Shown: positions 1-5,152 of the stretch, one piece after another
Layout of the letters: every line of letters begins with the position of its first letter
Position numbering within the stretch: position 1 is the stretch's first letter
Assembly: GCA_021129915.1 (NCBI GenBank)
Contig: JAJOKI010000037.1
Coordinates: 1-5,168 of the forward strand
Direction of reading: 5' to 3'
DNA from: Methanocellales archaeon
GTDB taxonomy: Archaea > Halobacteriota > UBA148 > JAJOKI01
DNA length: 5,168 nt
The notes under the pieces: generated by a model
What the model was told of the DNA's origin: nothing
The model's input: only the letters and a program-made list of their open reading frames with translations
Databases searched by the model: none
Translations under genes and position numbers: made by a program

Positions 1-1
1 C

Positions 2-838
2 AAGATAAAAGAGCTGGAGGAAATCGAGGAACTATTGAACAAGGGAATCGGCGGCAAACTCAGGTCACAACTGGAGGAGGAGGCGAACAGGCTGAGGACA
101 GTTAAAGCGAAACGAGAGAACGCCTCTGTAGATATATCGCACGTCACATCGGAGCTTCTCGACATGACATCGGACTTTGCTCCAAGTCTTGACCAGCGAA
201 AGGATGGCATATTTCCTTATGACAGCGAGTACGAACCGATTTCCGCCCAGTATTACATGGCGATAACGGACATATTGTTCGGCAGGCCAAAACCCGCAAT
301 TCAATTTAAAAATGCAGTTATGTCGGACAAAGGCATCGAAGTCAACGCTCCTGATGCGGACAGCTTAACTGCATTGAGCATCTTAAATTACATTACTACG
401 ATACTCCAGGAGTCGGCAAAAAAGATGTTGGGCAAAGCTAACAAGCTGGATTCCTCCTGGAAACGACTCAAGGAAAAAGATTATGCGTTTGATGTCTTTA
501 GGCGTCTGAACTCGAATTCAGAAATGAGTTTGAAAGAGATGCAGGATGTCTGTGATCGCGAGGATGAGGAATACAAAGGACGCATAACCGACCTGTATGA
601 TAAACGTCTTGAAGAGGCATTGAAGTACCTGACGGAGGATAAATGGGACCCCTATCTCGTTGAAAAATATGGCGATAGATACATCGTGACGGACTTTGGA
701 AAATGGGTCCAGATGCTCTGTGGCAGTGAGGAGAACAGCATAAATGAAGATGAAGAGGGAACGGAAGAAAAATCAACATTGAGGCGGATTACCGAATTTA
801 TAAGGAAGTACAATGTCGATAGAACTAAGCACAGATAA
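2..838 (+). CDS. Helical protein of unknown function, 5' end probably outside the window
   Basis: I do not recognise this protein. The frame is open from base 2, giving 278 residues to the stop at 836-838. A TTG at 35 preceded by GAGGA at 26-30 could be a start, but the codons ahead of it (KIKELEEIEEL) continue the same charged, coiled-coil-like helix, so I treat the gene as cut by the window edge. After the acidic/basic helical start comes a region with an aromatic patch (QYYMAITDILFG), then long charged helices. Near the C-terminus is RYIVTDFGKWVQML, which resembles the wing and last helix of a winged-helix fold, but this is only a resemblance. No signal peptide or membrane segment is visible. 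Its last 26 bases overlap the next gene, so the two are probably co-translated. Confidence 0.75.
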   Translation, partial: KIKELEEIEELLNKGIGGKLRSQLEEEANRLRTVKAKRENASVDISHVTSELLDMTSDFAPSLDQRKDGIFPYDSEYEPISAQYYMAITDILFGRPKPAIQFKNAVMSDKGIEVNAPDADSLTALSILNYITTILQESAKKMLGKANKLDSSWKRLKEKDYAFDVFRRLNSNSEMSLKEMQDVCDREDEEYKGRITDLYDKRLEEALKYLTEDKWDPYLVEKYGDRYIVTDFGKWVQMLCGSEENSINEDEEGTEEKSTLRRITEFIRKYNVDRTKHR

Positions 839-1541
839 GGTATACAACTATCTAAAATCCCGGCTATTTCCATGGAATTTTCTTCTGGAGCCAGTTGATG
901 ATGCGGCAATCGAGCACTATATGAAATTAGCGATTCCAAGGGCAGTGGGCTTATTGAGAAAGAATCTGAATGCGGAGAAGGTCATCGCAGACGAGGTGCG
1001 AAAGATAGCAAACGATTTTCTCATCGACCCCAATAATGAGTATGCGCAAAATATTCACGGCAAATTTGCAGATGCCTATCCGTTCGCCTATGCGCAATGC
1101 ATGGTCTATGCGATGCTGTGCTGGCACAAAGGCGAATTTTCCGGCCTGGAGGAGGTGACCGACATCAAGATGCCCATGAGCTTAATCGGCGTGGGCATGA
1201 CGTCTCTTAAAAACAAGGAGAGATTGATTCAGCGCCTGATGCACCAGTATAAGGACGAGATGATTCGGGGTGTGCTGGCGAAGGGCATATTGAATCGGCA
1301 AATTGTGTTTAGTGACGGTACTCCTCTTGGAACCGTCTATAACATCATCGTTGATATTGATACCAGTTATCTGCACAGCCTGGTGGTTGAACTGGAGGAT
1401 GGAATCGACCCGTCAAAGTTCAAGAAGATCGGGGATGGGCCGTACGTGCAGATATCGATTCACTCGGTCCGGCTGTCCAATGTATATAATGACTATATAA
1501 TCTATGATAACTCCAAAATACATTTATATAAGGAATATTAG
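813..1541 (+). CDS. Protein with N-terminal helical region and C-terminal PRC-barrel domain
   Basis: A 242-residue soluble protein. Residues about 158-232 fit a PRC-barrel: a strand with the turn SDGTPLGTV, then NIIVDIDTSYLHSLVVEL, and a closing YVQISIHSVRLSNV stretch, the usual order of short strands in this family. Residues 1-155 look mostly helical, with an aromatic-rich start (RLFPWNFLLEPVDD) and AYPFAYAQCMVYAMLCW near 88-104; I do not recognise that part. The ATG at 813 follows AAGGA with usual spacing and lies inside the end of the preceding gene. PRC-barrels act as protein-binding or RNA-binding modules, for example in RimM, the photosynthetic reaction centre H subunit and the haloarchaeal division proteins CdpB1/CdpB2. 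The cetZ gene lies 73 bases downstream, so a cytoskeleton or division role is possible but unproven. Confidence 0.8.
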   Translation: MSIELSTDKVYNYLKSRLFPWNFLLEPVDDAAIEHYMKLAIPRAVGLLRKNLNAEKVIADEVRKIANDFLIDPNNEYAQNIHGKFADAYPFAYAQCMVYAMLCWHKGEFSGLEEVTDIKMPMSLIGVGMTSLKNKERLIQRLMHQYKDEMIRGVLAKGILNRQIVFSDGTPLGTVYNIIVDIDTSYLHSLVVELEDGIDPSKFKKIGDGPYVQISIHSVRLSNVYNDYIIYDNSKIHLYKEY

Positions 1542-1585
1542 TTATATTATAATTGCATAGAACGAGTAAACGAGCCACATCAAAC

Positions 1586-1593
1586 ATAAATAT
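1586..1593 (+). promoter_or_regulatory. TATA box for a leaderless cetZ transcript
   Basis: ATAAATAT is centred about 26 bases ahead of the ATG at 1615, the normal archaeal TATA-to-start distance, so transcription would begin at or next to the start codon. No good ribosome-binding site precedes that ATG, which agrees with leaderless translation. Two further AT-rich boxes, TTTATATA at 1523-1530 and TTATATTATAA at 1542-1552, could drive longer transcripts with leaders of about 60 and 40 bases. Confidence 0.55.
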
Positions 1594-1614
1594 GCGGTTA
1601 ATGAGTTGATCACA

Positions 1615-2784
1615 ATGAAATTATTCCTAATTGGTTTTGGACAAGCAGGGGGCAGAGTGGTAGACCTTTTCGCGGAGTATGACAAGAGAACCGGTCAAAA
1701 CAGCATCGCGCGTTCCCTTGCCATTAACACCGCCAAGTCGGACCTCATGGGCCTGAAGTACATACCGATGGAGGACCGCCTGTTAATAGGACAATCGGTT
1801 GTAAAGGGCCACGGCGTCGGCGCTGATAATGAAATGGGCGCAAAAATAGCCACGGATGAAATTTATACGATACAGAGCGCGATTGATGAGAGGGGAACCC
1901 ATCGGGTTGACGCCTTCCTGATCATTGCAGGCATGGGAGGGGGAACAGGGTCTGGAGGGGCGCCCGTCCTGGCACGCAGGCTGAAGACCCTGTACAACGA
2001 ACCAGTATATGGTCTGGGATTTCTGCCTGCAAAAGAAGAGGGTGGATTATATGCATTGAATGCGGCTCGAAGTTTCATGACGCTGGTTAAAGAGGTGGAT
2101 AACCTATTTCTGTTCGACAATGACCTCTGGAAGAAGGAGGGCGAGACACTTGAGGATGCATACAATCATATGAACGATGAAATTGTGAGGAGATTCGGCG
2201 TTTTGATAGGCGCCGGCGAGCGAACCAATAGGGGCGATGTGGGACAGATGGTCGTGGACTCATCCGAAATCATCAATACGTTGAAAGGAGGGGGCATTTC
2301 GGTTATAGGTTATGCGAGGGAGGCAGTGGAGTCAAACTCACCTGGATTCCTGTCCAGATTGTTCCGAAGACACAAGACGACCCTGGATACACTGGATGCC
2401 ACCACCAGAATTGTATCACTGGTGAGAAGGGCGGTGATGGGTCGGCTGACGACGCAGTGCGATATCAAGACGGCGGAAAAGGCGCTCGTGTTGATGGGAG
2501 GGGCGCCCGATGAACTGAATAAGAAGGGAATCGACAAGGCGAAGTTATGGGTCGAGGAGTTGATAGATGGCACAGAGGTCCGCGGAGGAGATTACCCGAT
2601 TCCAAGAAGCAAATATGTGGCGGCAGTGGTACTTCTATCAGGCATATCTGATATACCCAGAATCAAGGAGCTGCAGCGCATGGCAGCCGATGCACAGGAC
2701 AACATAGAGGAGCTCGTCGCCAAGAGCGGTAAGAAGTACGACGAACTGATGGATGCAGACGACTCCATAAAGCCGTTATTCTGA
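1615..2784 (+). CDS. cetZ: CetZ, tubulin/FtsZ-superfamily cytoskeletal GTPase
   Basis: CetZ proteins bind GTP and polymerise in the cytoplasm; in Haloferax volcanii CetZ1 controls rod shape and motility rather than division. All family landmarks are visible: T1 loop GFGQAGG at residues 7-13; NTAKSDL at 38-44; GHGVGADNE at 65-73; the tubulin signature GGGTGSGGAP at 108-117; NA at 149-150 and FDND at 167-170 of the nucleotide pocket; and the T7 loop VVDSSEIINTL at 213-223 with acidic D215 and E218 for GTP hydrolysis in the next subunit. The C-terminal domain has GGDYPIP (324-330) and the end KPLF, as I recall for haloarchaeal CetZ1. At 389 residues it is full length and closest in pattern to the CetZ1 group. 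I chose ATG 1615 over an upstream in-frame TTG at 1606 because homologues begin MKL and the TATA spacing points to 1615. The membrane-protein gene follows after 14 bases. Confidence 0.97.
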   Translation: MKLFLIGFGQAGGRVVDLFAEYDKRTGQNSIARSLAINTAKSDLMGLKYIPMEDRLLIGQSVVKGHGVGADNEMGAKIATDEIYTIQSAIDERGTHRVDAFLIIAGMGGGTGSGGAPVLARRLKTLYNEPVYGLGFLPAKEEGGLYALNAARSFMTLVKEVDNLFLFDNDLWKKEGETLEDAYNHMNDEIVRRFGVLIGAGERTNRGDVGQMVVDSSEIINTLKGGGISVIGYAREAVESNSPGFLSRLFRRHKTTLDTLDATTRIVSLVRRAVMGRLTTQCDIKTAEKALVLMGGAPDELNKKGIDKAKLWVEELIDGTEVRGGDYPIPRSKYVAAVVLLSGISDIPRIKELQRMAADAQDNIEELVAKSGKKYDELMDADDSIKPLF

Positions 2785-2785
2785 A

Positions 2786-2791
2786 AAGGAG
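2786..2791 (+). promoter_or_regulatory. Ribosome-binding site deciding the start of the membrane-protein gene
   Basis: AAGGAG lies 7 bases before the ATG at 2799, a normal spacing. The in-frame TTG at 2796 would leave only 4 bases, so ATG 2799 is preferred. The site sits directly after the cetZ stop, and no separate TATA box is visible between the genes, so both are likely on one transcript. Confidence 0.7.
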
Positions 2792-2798
2792 AATATTG

Positions 2799-3617
2799 AT
2801 GAAGAGATTGACTGGCAGAACAATTCTAATTACATTGGTCGTCCTAATTTTACTCAACAGTGCTGTGATGCCTGTTTCAGCACAATTGAATTTCCGGGTG
2901 GTATCCGAGGAGATTATCCCGGACCGGGATTTGTTGGTGGTTGAAGAGAGGGTCTCCTTGGAGGTCGTCTTGGAGGAGGTCAGCCCAGCCCTGACAGGTA
3001 AAACAAGACTGCAGTTGGAGACGGAGCTGGACAGCCCGATATGGACGATTCTCGTGAACGGCGAGATGGCATATACACGCGATGTGCGCAAGTTTGATTT
3101 TATCTTCGACCATTTGGAGAATGACGAGGTCATGATCAAGCTGGATGGCCGAGCTCCAATGGTTCATGTGAGGACGCCCACTGTTTTAATGGACATCAAA
3201 CAGGTGGTTGACCCCGAGATATCCGATATACATCTAATAGAGGCGAATGTGACCAGCGAACTGATAGAGGATGCGATATCTGCCATATTCAAGGCTATGG
3301 ACCAGATAGACAGGGCCGAGAAGGCTATTGCAGATGCCAAAGATGCGGAAGCGGATGTAACCGAGGCGATTGCATATCTTCAAACCGCGAGGGACTTTCA
3401 TAATTCAAGCGACGCACTGTACAGGGCAGCACGAATGAACGAGTCGATAGCGATGTCCGTTAATGCCTATGAGAATGCTGTGAAGGCCCAGGATAGCGCA
3501 GAAGCCGCGCTTGGGGCACATGGTTTATGGGCCAATATAACTACGATAGGGATCATTTTAGCCATCATCGTAATAGCATTGGTCGTCTATTCCAAGAGAC
3601 GATGGGGAAGATTGTAA
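2799..3617 (+). CDS. Secreted, C-terminally membrane-anchored protein of unknown function
   Basis: A 272-residue protein that I cannot assign to a named family. Residues 1-28 are a signal peptide: basic start MKRLTGR, hydrophobic core to about 22, then VSA before Q29 as a probable cleavage site. Residues 29-140 look strand-rich, with an acidic run VVEERVSLEVVLEEV. Residues 152-240 are alanine-rich amphipathic helices (AMDQIDRAEKAIADAKDAE and following), probably a helical bundle or coiled coil. A single membrane helix lies at about 247-264, followed by the basic tail SKRRWGRL, which places the body outside and only a few residues in the cytoplasm. Four N-glycosylation sequons (N150, N202, N214, N246) lie on the outer side. 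It is 14 bases behind cetZ, so the two are probably co-transcribed. A role in the envelope linked to CetZ is inference; direct contact would need a partner because the cytoplasmic tail is so short. Confidence 0.85.
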   Translation: MKRLTGRTILITLVVLILLNSAVMPVSAQLNFRVVSEEIIPDRDLLVVEERVSLEVVLEEVSPALTGKTRLQLETELDSPIWTILVNGEMAYTRDVRKFDFIFDHLENDEVMIKLDGRAPMVHVRTPTVLMDIKQVVDPEISDIHLIEANVTSELIEDAISAIFKAMDQIDRAEKAIADAKDAEADVTEAIAYLQTARDFHNSSDALYRAARMNESIAMSVNAYENAVKAQDSAEAALGAHGLWANITTIGIILAIIVIALVVYSKRRWGRL

Positions 3618-3897
3618 AGACATGGGAAAGTAAAATACGTCACAAGTCCGGTAACGGAACATGAAGGATAAGTGTGTAGATGAAGTAAATCAGGAAGAAA
3701 TACCCCATGATGTGTATCTGCCCCGATATTTTTCAAGTTCGAACATATCAAATAAGCTGTAAATTTTCACATCGTTAACCATGCGCCCAGCGGGTTCTCG
3801 ACAGGGGCGATACGACGATGACATCGGACACGAGTTTTCTTTCACCTCCGACACAAAACCCAACACAGTTAATCACAACAAATCTACAAACTACAGC
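3618..3897. other. Gene-poor stretch with no convincing gene
   Basis: I see no supported gene here. A 33-codon plus-strand frame at 3661-3762 has no clear ribosome-binding site. An overlapping 44-codon minus-strand frame (ATG at 3824, stop at 3690) lies 17 bases behind a perfect GGAGGTGA on the minus strand (3842-3849), too far for a normal start. A longer plus-strand frame from 3818 to 4066 runs antisense through the hicBA remnant and has no family features, so I take it as chance. A T-run at 3729-3733 could help end transcription of the cetZ operon. The palindrome CGATGACATCG is at 3816-3826. Confidence 0.5.
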
Positions 3898-3965
3898 TTT
3901 CTTAAGTGGTATGGTCACGTTAATGGGTAGTTGCTTCTGGCGGAGACCACAGGGAGTTTGGTCAC
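3898..3965 (-). pseudogene. hicA: Probable hicA toxin remnant, internally deleted
   Basis: HicA is a small double-stranded-RNA-binding-fold mRNA interferase that is neutralised by HicB. A minus-strand frame starts with GTG at 3965 and reads VTKLPVVSAR, close to the usual HicA beginning (KLPVVSG followed by a helix). It then meets a stop at about 3906. In another frame, bases 3918-3898 read VTIPLKK, which resembles the HicA segment VTIPLHK. The central helix and the conserved GSH motif between these two parts are absent, so about 150 bases seem lost. GAGGT stands 6 bases before the GTG, and the GTG overlaps the stop of the HicB tail frame (GTGA), as in coupled gene pairs. The matches are short, so this call leans on the neighbouring hicB. 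Confidence 0.45.
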
Positions 3966-4118
3966 ACTGTTACCTCTACTGTGCACCCTCCTTTTTGAGC
4001 TATCGTGACAATATCCTCCTCAGGCTCTACCTTGAGAGTGGCATCCTTTCAGGGATGGACAGCTAACGTTGTAGCCCCCGTCTTCCTTATCTTCTCTGAT
4101 GATGACTTTAAATTTCAT
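3962..4118 (-). pseudogene. hicB: Degraded hicB antitoxin
   Basis: HicB antitoxins carry a partly degraded RNase-H-like fold that blocks the HicA toxin. From ATG 4118 the minus strand reads MKFKVIIRED, then GGYNVSCPSLKGCHSQG, matching the HicB pattern GGY...P.L.GC.SQG very well over 30 residues. The frame then stops at 4022-4020, giving only 32 residues against about 70 or more normally. A +1 frame (stop at 3964-3962) continues with EPEEDIVTIAQKGGCTVEVTV, an acidic, strand-forming tail that ends in a GTGA overlap with the hicA-like frame, as a HicB C-terminus would. The helix expected after SQG (of the type EEALENIKEAI) is missing. I infer at least one frameshift or deletion. The N-terminal assignment is firm; the tail is less certain. 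Confidence 0.75.
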
Positions 4119-4153
4119 CGCTGTTCACTTGAAACCATATCTATGTTCGGTGA

Positions 4154-4161
4154 TGCATAAA
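4154..4161 (-). promoter_or_regulatory. TATA box for the hicBA remnant
   Basis: On the minus strand TTTATGCA follows the purine-rich GCAAAAG, a fair BRE/TATA pair. It is centred about 40 bases ahead of the hicB ATG, predicting a leader of roughly 13 bases. It is divergent to the acylphosphatase promoter, with about 50 bases between the two TATA boxes. Confidence 0.45.
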
Positions 4162-4213
4162 CTTTTGCTAATTTCAGAAATAAGGCGATAACGATGGAAA
4201 AGAACCGCAAAAG

Positions 4214-4221
4214 ATTTAAAT
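4214..4221 (+). promoter_or_regulatory. TATA box for the acylphosphatase gene
   Basis: ATTTAAAT is preceded by the BRE-like CCGCAAAAG at 4205-4213. Transcription would begin near 4244, giving a leader of about 30 bases that contains the strong ribosome-binding site at 4259-4264. Confidence 0.6.
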
Positions 4222-4258
4222 GTGCAAACGCGTTGGAATTATGTCTTTGATGGTCTGA

Positions 4259-4264
4259 GGAGGT
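4259..4264 (+). promoter_or_regulatory. Strong ribosome-binding site setting the start at ATG 4274
   Basis: GGAGGT lies within GAGGAGGT, 9 bases before ATG 4274. It shows that translation is meant to begin at 4274, well upstream of the long open frame at 4371-4685, whose TTG start has no ribosome-binding site. This supports reading the locus as one frameshifted gene. Confidence 0.75.
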
Positions 4265-4273
4265 CCGCTCAAG

Positions 4274-4685
4274 ATGAAGACGGAGAGAGAACGGGCTAGA
4301 ATCCTGATCAAAGGGGGGTCCAACGGATCGGTTTTAGAGACCATGTAAAGGACCTTGCCAAAAACATCGGTTGTATGGAACGGTAGAAAACGTAAACAAC
4401 TATGATGAAGATGTTCAAATCATCTGTGAGGGCGGGAGGGAGAACATAGATGCCTTCTTGGTCGAATTGGAGACCCTAAAAAAGGATCGAGAGGGAAGTA
4501 CAATGATTTTGACGTTCTTCGTGGAGCAGACGAAGAGATTCCACGAGGGTGCACAGCAGTTAATGGCGATGCGAAGGGAAAATATTGGCTTTAAAAATCT
4601 GGTCGCCCTCAACAAAAACATCCAGCAATCCAACGAGAACATCGCAAAATTGGTCAAGACGCTCATCAAAATATTTCAGAAATAA
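4274..4685 (+). pseudogene. Acylphosphatase-domain protein broken by two -1 frameshifts
   Basis: Acylphosphatases hydrolyse acyl phosphates in the cytoplasm. From ATG 4274 the first frame reads MKTERERARILIKGG and stops at 4348. The next frame supplies GVQRIGFRDHVKDLAKNIGC (4316-4374) and stops at 4386. The third supplies YGTVENVNNYDEDVQIICEGG and runs to the stop at 4685. Joined, these match the family pattern GRVQGVGFR...GWVRN...EG. The catalytic Arg (R22) and Asn (N40) would be 18 residues apart, as in known acylphosphatases. Each junction needs one added base: in the G-run 4313-4318 and near 4372-4374. The repaired gene is 414 bases, 137 residues. After the roughly 75-residue domain comes a helical tail (HEGAQQLMAMRRENIGFKNL and onward) of a kind I recall in archaeal acylphosphatase-like proteins. 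Promoter and ribosome-binding site are intact, so recent decay or sequencing error are both possible. Confidence 0.8.
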
Positions 4686-4687
4686 GA

Positions 4688-4698
4688 TGATGACATCA
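4688..4698. repeat. Palindrome TGATGACATCA, one of three GATGACATC copies
   Basis: A perfect 5+1+5 palindrome directly ahead of the TATA box of the ribbon-helix-helix gene. The core GATGACATC also occurs at 3817-3825 (within the palindrome CGATGACATCG) and at 5119-5127, just after a TATA box. All three copies are outside genes. It could be a regulator site; nothing in the window proves which protein would bind. Confidence 0.45.
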
Positions 4699-4703
4699 GA
4701 AAT

Positions 4704-4711
4704 CTTTATAT
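4704..4711 (+). promoter_or_regulatory. TATA box for the ribbon-helix-helix gene
   Basis: CTTTATAT is centred about 28 bases ahead of ATG 4736. The transcript would begin within a few bases of the start codon, and there is no ribosome-binding site in the short gap, so the mRNA is probably leaderless. Confidence 0.6.
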
Positions 4712-4735
4712 CAACTCCTATTCCACTGTTCTCAC

Positions 4736-4933
4736 ATGGTCGACCTGTTCGAAAGAGCCAAAGACTTAGCCAGGCGGAAGGCCAAACCAAAGGAATCGGA
4801 GATAAACGTGAAAGGCATCGACAGAAAAACCTATCTTGAGTTCAAAGCAGAGGCTGTCAAAAGGGGTATGACGGTGGGGGAGGCTGTAACCGATGCCATG
4901 CTATCCTGGTTGGAAAGCAAAAAACGTCGATGA
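4736..4933 (+). CDS. Small ribbon-helix-helix-type DNA-binding protein, antitoxin-like
   Basis: A 65-residue basic protein. Residues 1-20 are a charged N-terminal arm (FERAKDLARRKAKPK). Residues 21-27 (SEINVKG) fit the single strand of a ribbon-helix-helix fold, 29-43 the first helix (DRKTYLEFKAEAVKR), GMTV the turn and 47-62 the second helix (GEAVTDAMLSWLESK). Such proteins dimerise and bind operator repeats with the paired strands; many are antitoxins of VapB or related type. No toxin gene follows: a frame starting in an ATGA overlap at 4930 ends after 19 codons. It may therefore be a free regulator or an orphan antitoxin. The ATG at 4736 is fixed by the TATA spacing. Repeats after the gene (4951-4968) and the palindrome before it (4688-4698) are candidate binding sites, by inference only. 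Confidence 0.75.
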   Translation: MVDLFERAKDLARRKAKPKESEINVKGIDRKTYLEFKAEAVKRGMTVGEAVTDAMLSWLESKKRR

Positions 4934-4989
4934 CGGTAAAAAAGATGGAAAACATCGATAACATCGATGACCACAAAACATTTAAATAG
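4930..4989 (+). CDS. Possible 19-codon peptide overlapping the end of the ribbon-helix-helix gene
   Basis: ATG at 4930 overlaps the TGA of the preceding gene (ATGA), the arrangement usual for antitoxin-toxin pairs. The frame reads MTVKKMENIDNIDDHKTFK and stops at 4987-4989, inside the next TATA box. It resembles no toxin I know. It may be chance, or the stub of a lost second gene. Confidence 0.15.
   Translation: MTVKKMENIDNIDDHKTFK
4951..4968. repeat. Two tandem copies of AACATCGAT, candidate operator
   Basis: AACATCGAT occurs at 4951-4959 and 4960-4968, with a one-mismatch copy AACGTCGAT at 4923-4931. Each contains the palindrome ATCGAT (GTCGAT in the outlier), so the pair can also fold as a 6-base stem with a 3-base loop. 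They sit 13 bases ahead of the TATA box at 4981, where a bound protein would touch the transcription complex. Confidence 0.5.
4981..4988 (+). promoter_or_regulatory. Distal TATA box for the gene entering the right edge
   Basis: TTTAAATA preceded by the A-rich ACAAAACA is a near-consensus archaeal box. Transcription would begin near 5010, leaving a leader of about 150 bases before ATG 5158, or producing a separate small RNA. Confidence 0.55.
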
Positions 4990-5043
4990 GCAGAAACGTA
5001 ACATTACTCATAACAACTCTATTGAGGGGTTGGGAGGGTGTTG

Positions 5044-5069
5044 TCAAAACTGGCTTCTTCAGGTTTTGA
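5044..5069 (+). other. Inverted repeat/hairpin in the long leader
   Basis: TCAAAAC (5044-5050) and GTTTTGA (5063-5069) form a 7-base stem around 12 bases; TG and CA inside can extend it past a one-base bulge. A G-rich run with three G-tracts (5025-5038) lies just ahead, and TTGTACAA (5071-5078) is a further palindrome. It is not followed by a T-run, so it does not look like a bacterial-type terminator. It may be a leader structure. Confidence 0.35.
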
Positions 5070-5110
5070 ATTGTACAAAATAAGTCAAGTACAAACCATA
5101 AACCAAAGCC

Positions 5111-5118
5111 TTATAATA
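5111..5118 (+). promoter_or_regulatory. Proximal TATA-like box for the gene entering the right edge
   Basis: TTATAATA would start transcription near 5141, giving a leader of about 17 bases with the ribosome-binding site just inside it. It is less close to consensus than the box at 4981-4988; both could be used. Confidence 0.4.
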
Positions 5119-5146
5119 GATGACATCCTAACAGAATAAACCAAAA

Positions 5147-5152
5147 GGAGGT
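5147..5152 (+). promoter_or_regulatory. Strong ribosome-binding site for the edge gene
   Basis: GGAGGT lies 5 bases before ATG 5158. Together with the promoters upstream it shows that a real gene begins here, even though only three codons are visible. Confidence 0.75.

Noticed and set aside
3661..3762. 33-codon plus-strand frame
   Set aside because: No promoter or clear ribosome-binding site, no recognisable motif, and it overlaps an equally plausible minus-strand frame.
3962..4048. Minus-strand reading KDATLKVEPEEDIVTIAQKG as part of a cohesin-like surface protein
   Set aside because: The resemblance is short, and the position between HicB and HicA starts with a GTGA overlap is better explained as the frameshifted HicB tail.
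3818..4066. 82-codon plus-strand frame
   Set aside because: It runs antisense through the hicBA remnant, has no ribosome-binding site, and its residue mix (many Ser, Thr, Cys, Leu) looks like a chance frame.
4099..4105. ATGATGA, and again at 4687-4693, as C boxes of C/D guide RNAs
   Set aside because: No CTGA D box at a suitable distance after the second copy, and the first lies inside the hicB remnant on the other strand.
4241..4258. Five-codon leader peptide (MSLMV) ahead of the acylphosphatase gene
   Set aside because: It lies at or before the predicted transcription start near 4244 and has no ribosome-binding site.
4357..4364. CCAAAAAC as a programmed -1 slippage site for the second acylphosphatase shift
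   Set aside because: Shifting here would replace the conserved-type residues I-G-C with H-R-L; the family pattern fits better if the shift is near 4372-4374, where there is no slippery run.
4371..4685. 104-codon frame as an independent gene with a TTG start
   Set aside because: No ribosome-binding site precedes the TTG, and the protein begins in the middle of an acylphosphatase domain whose first part lies directly upstream in other frames.
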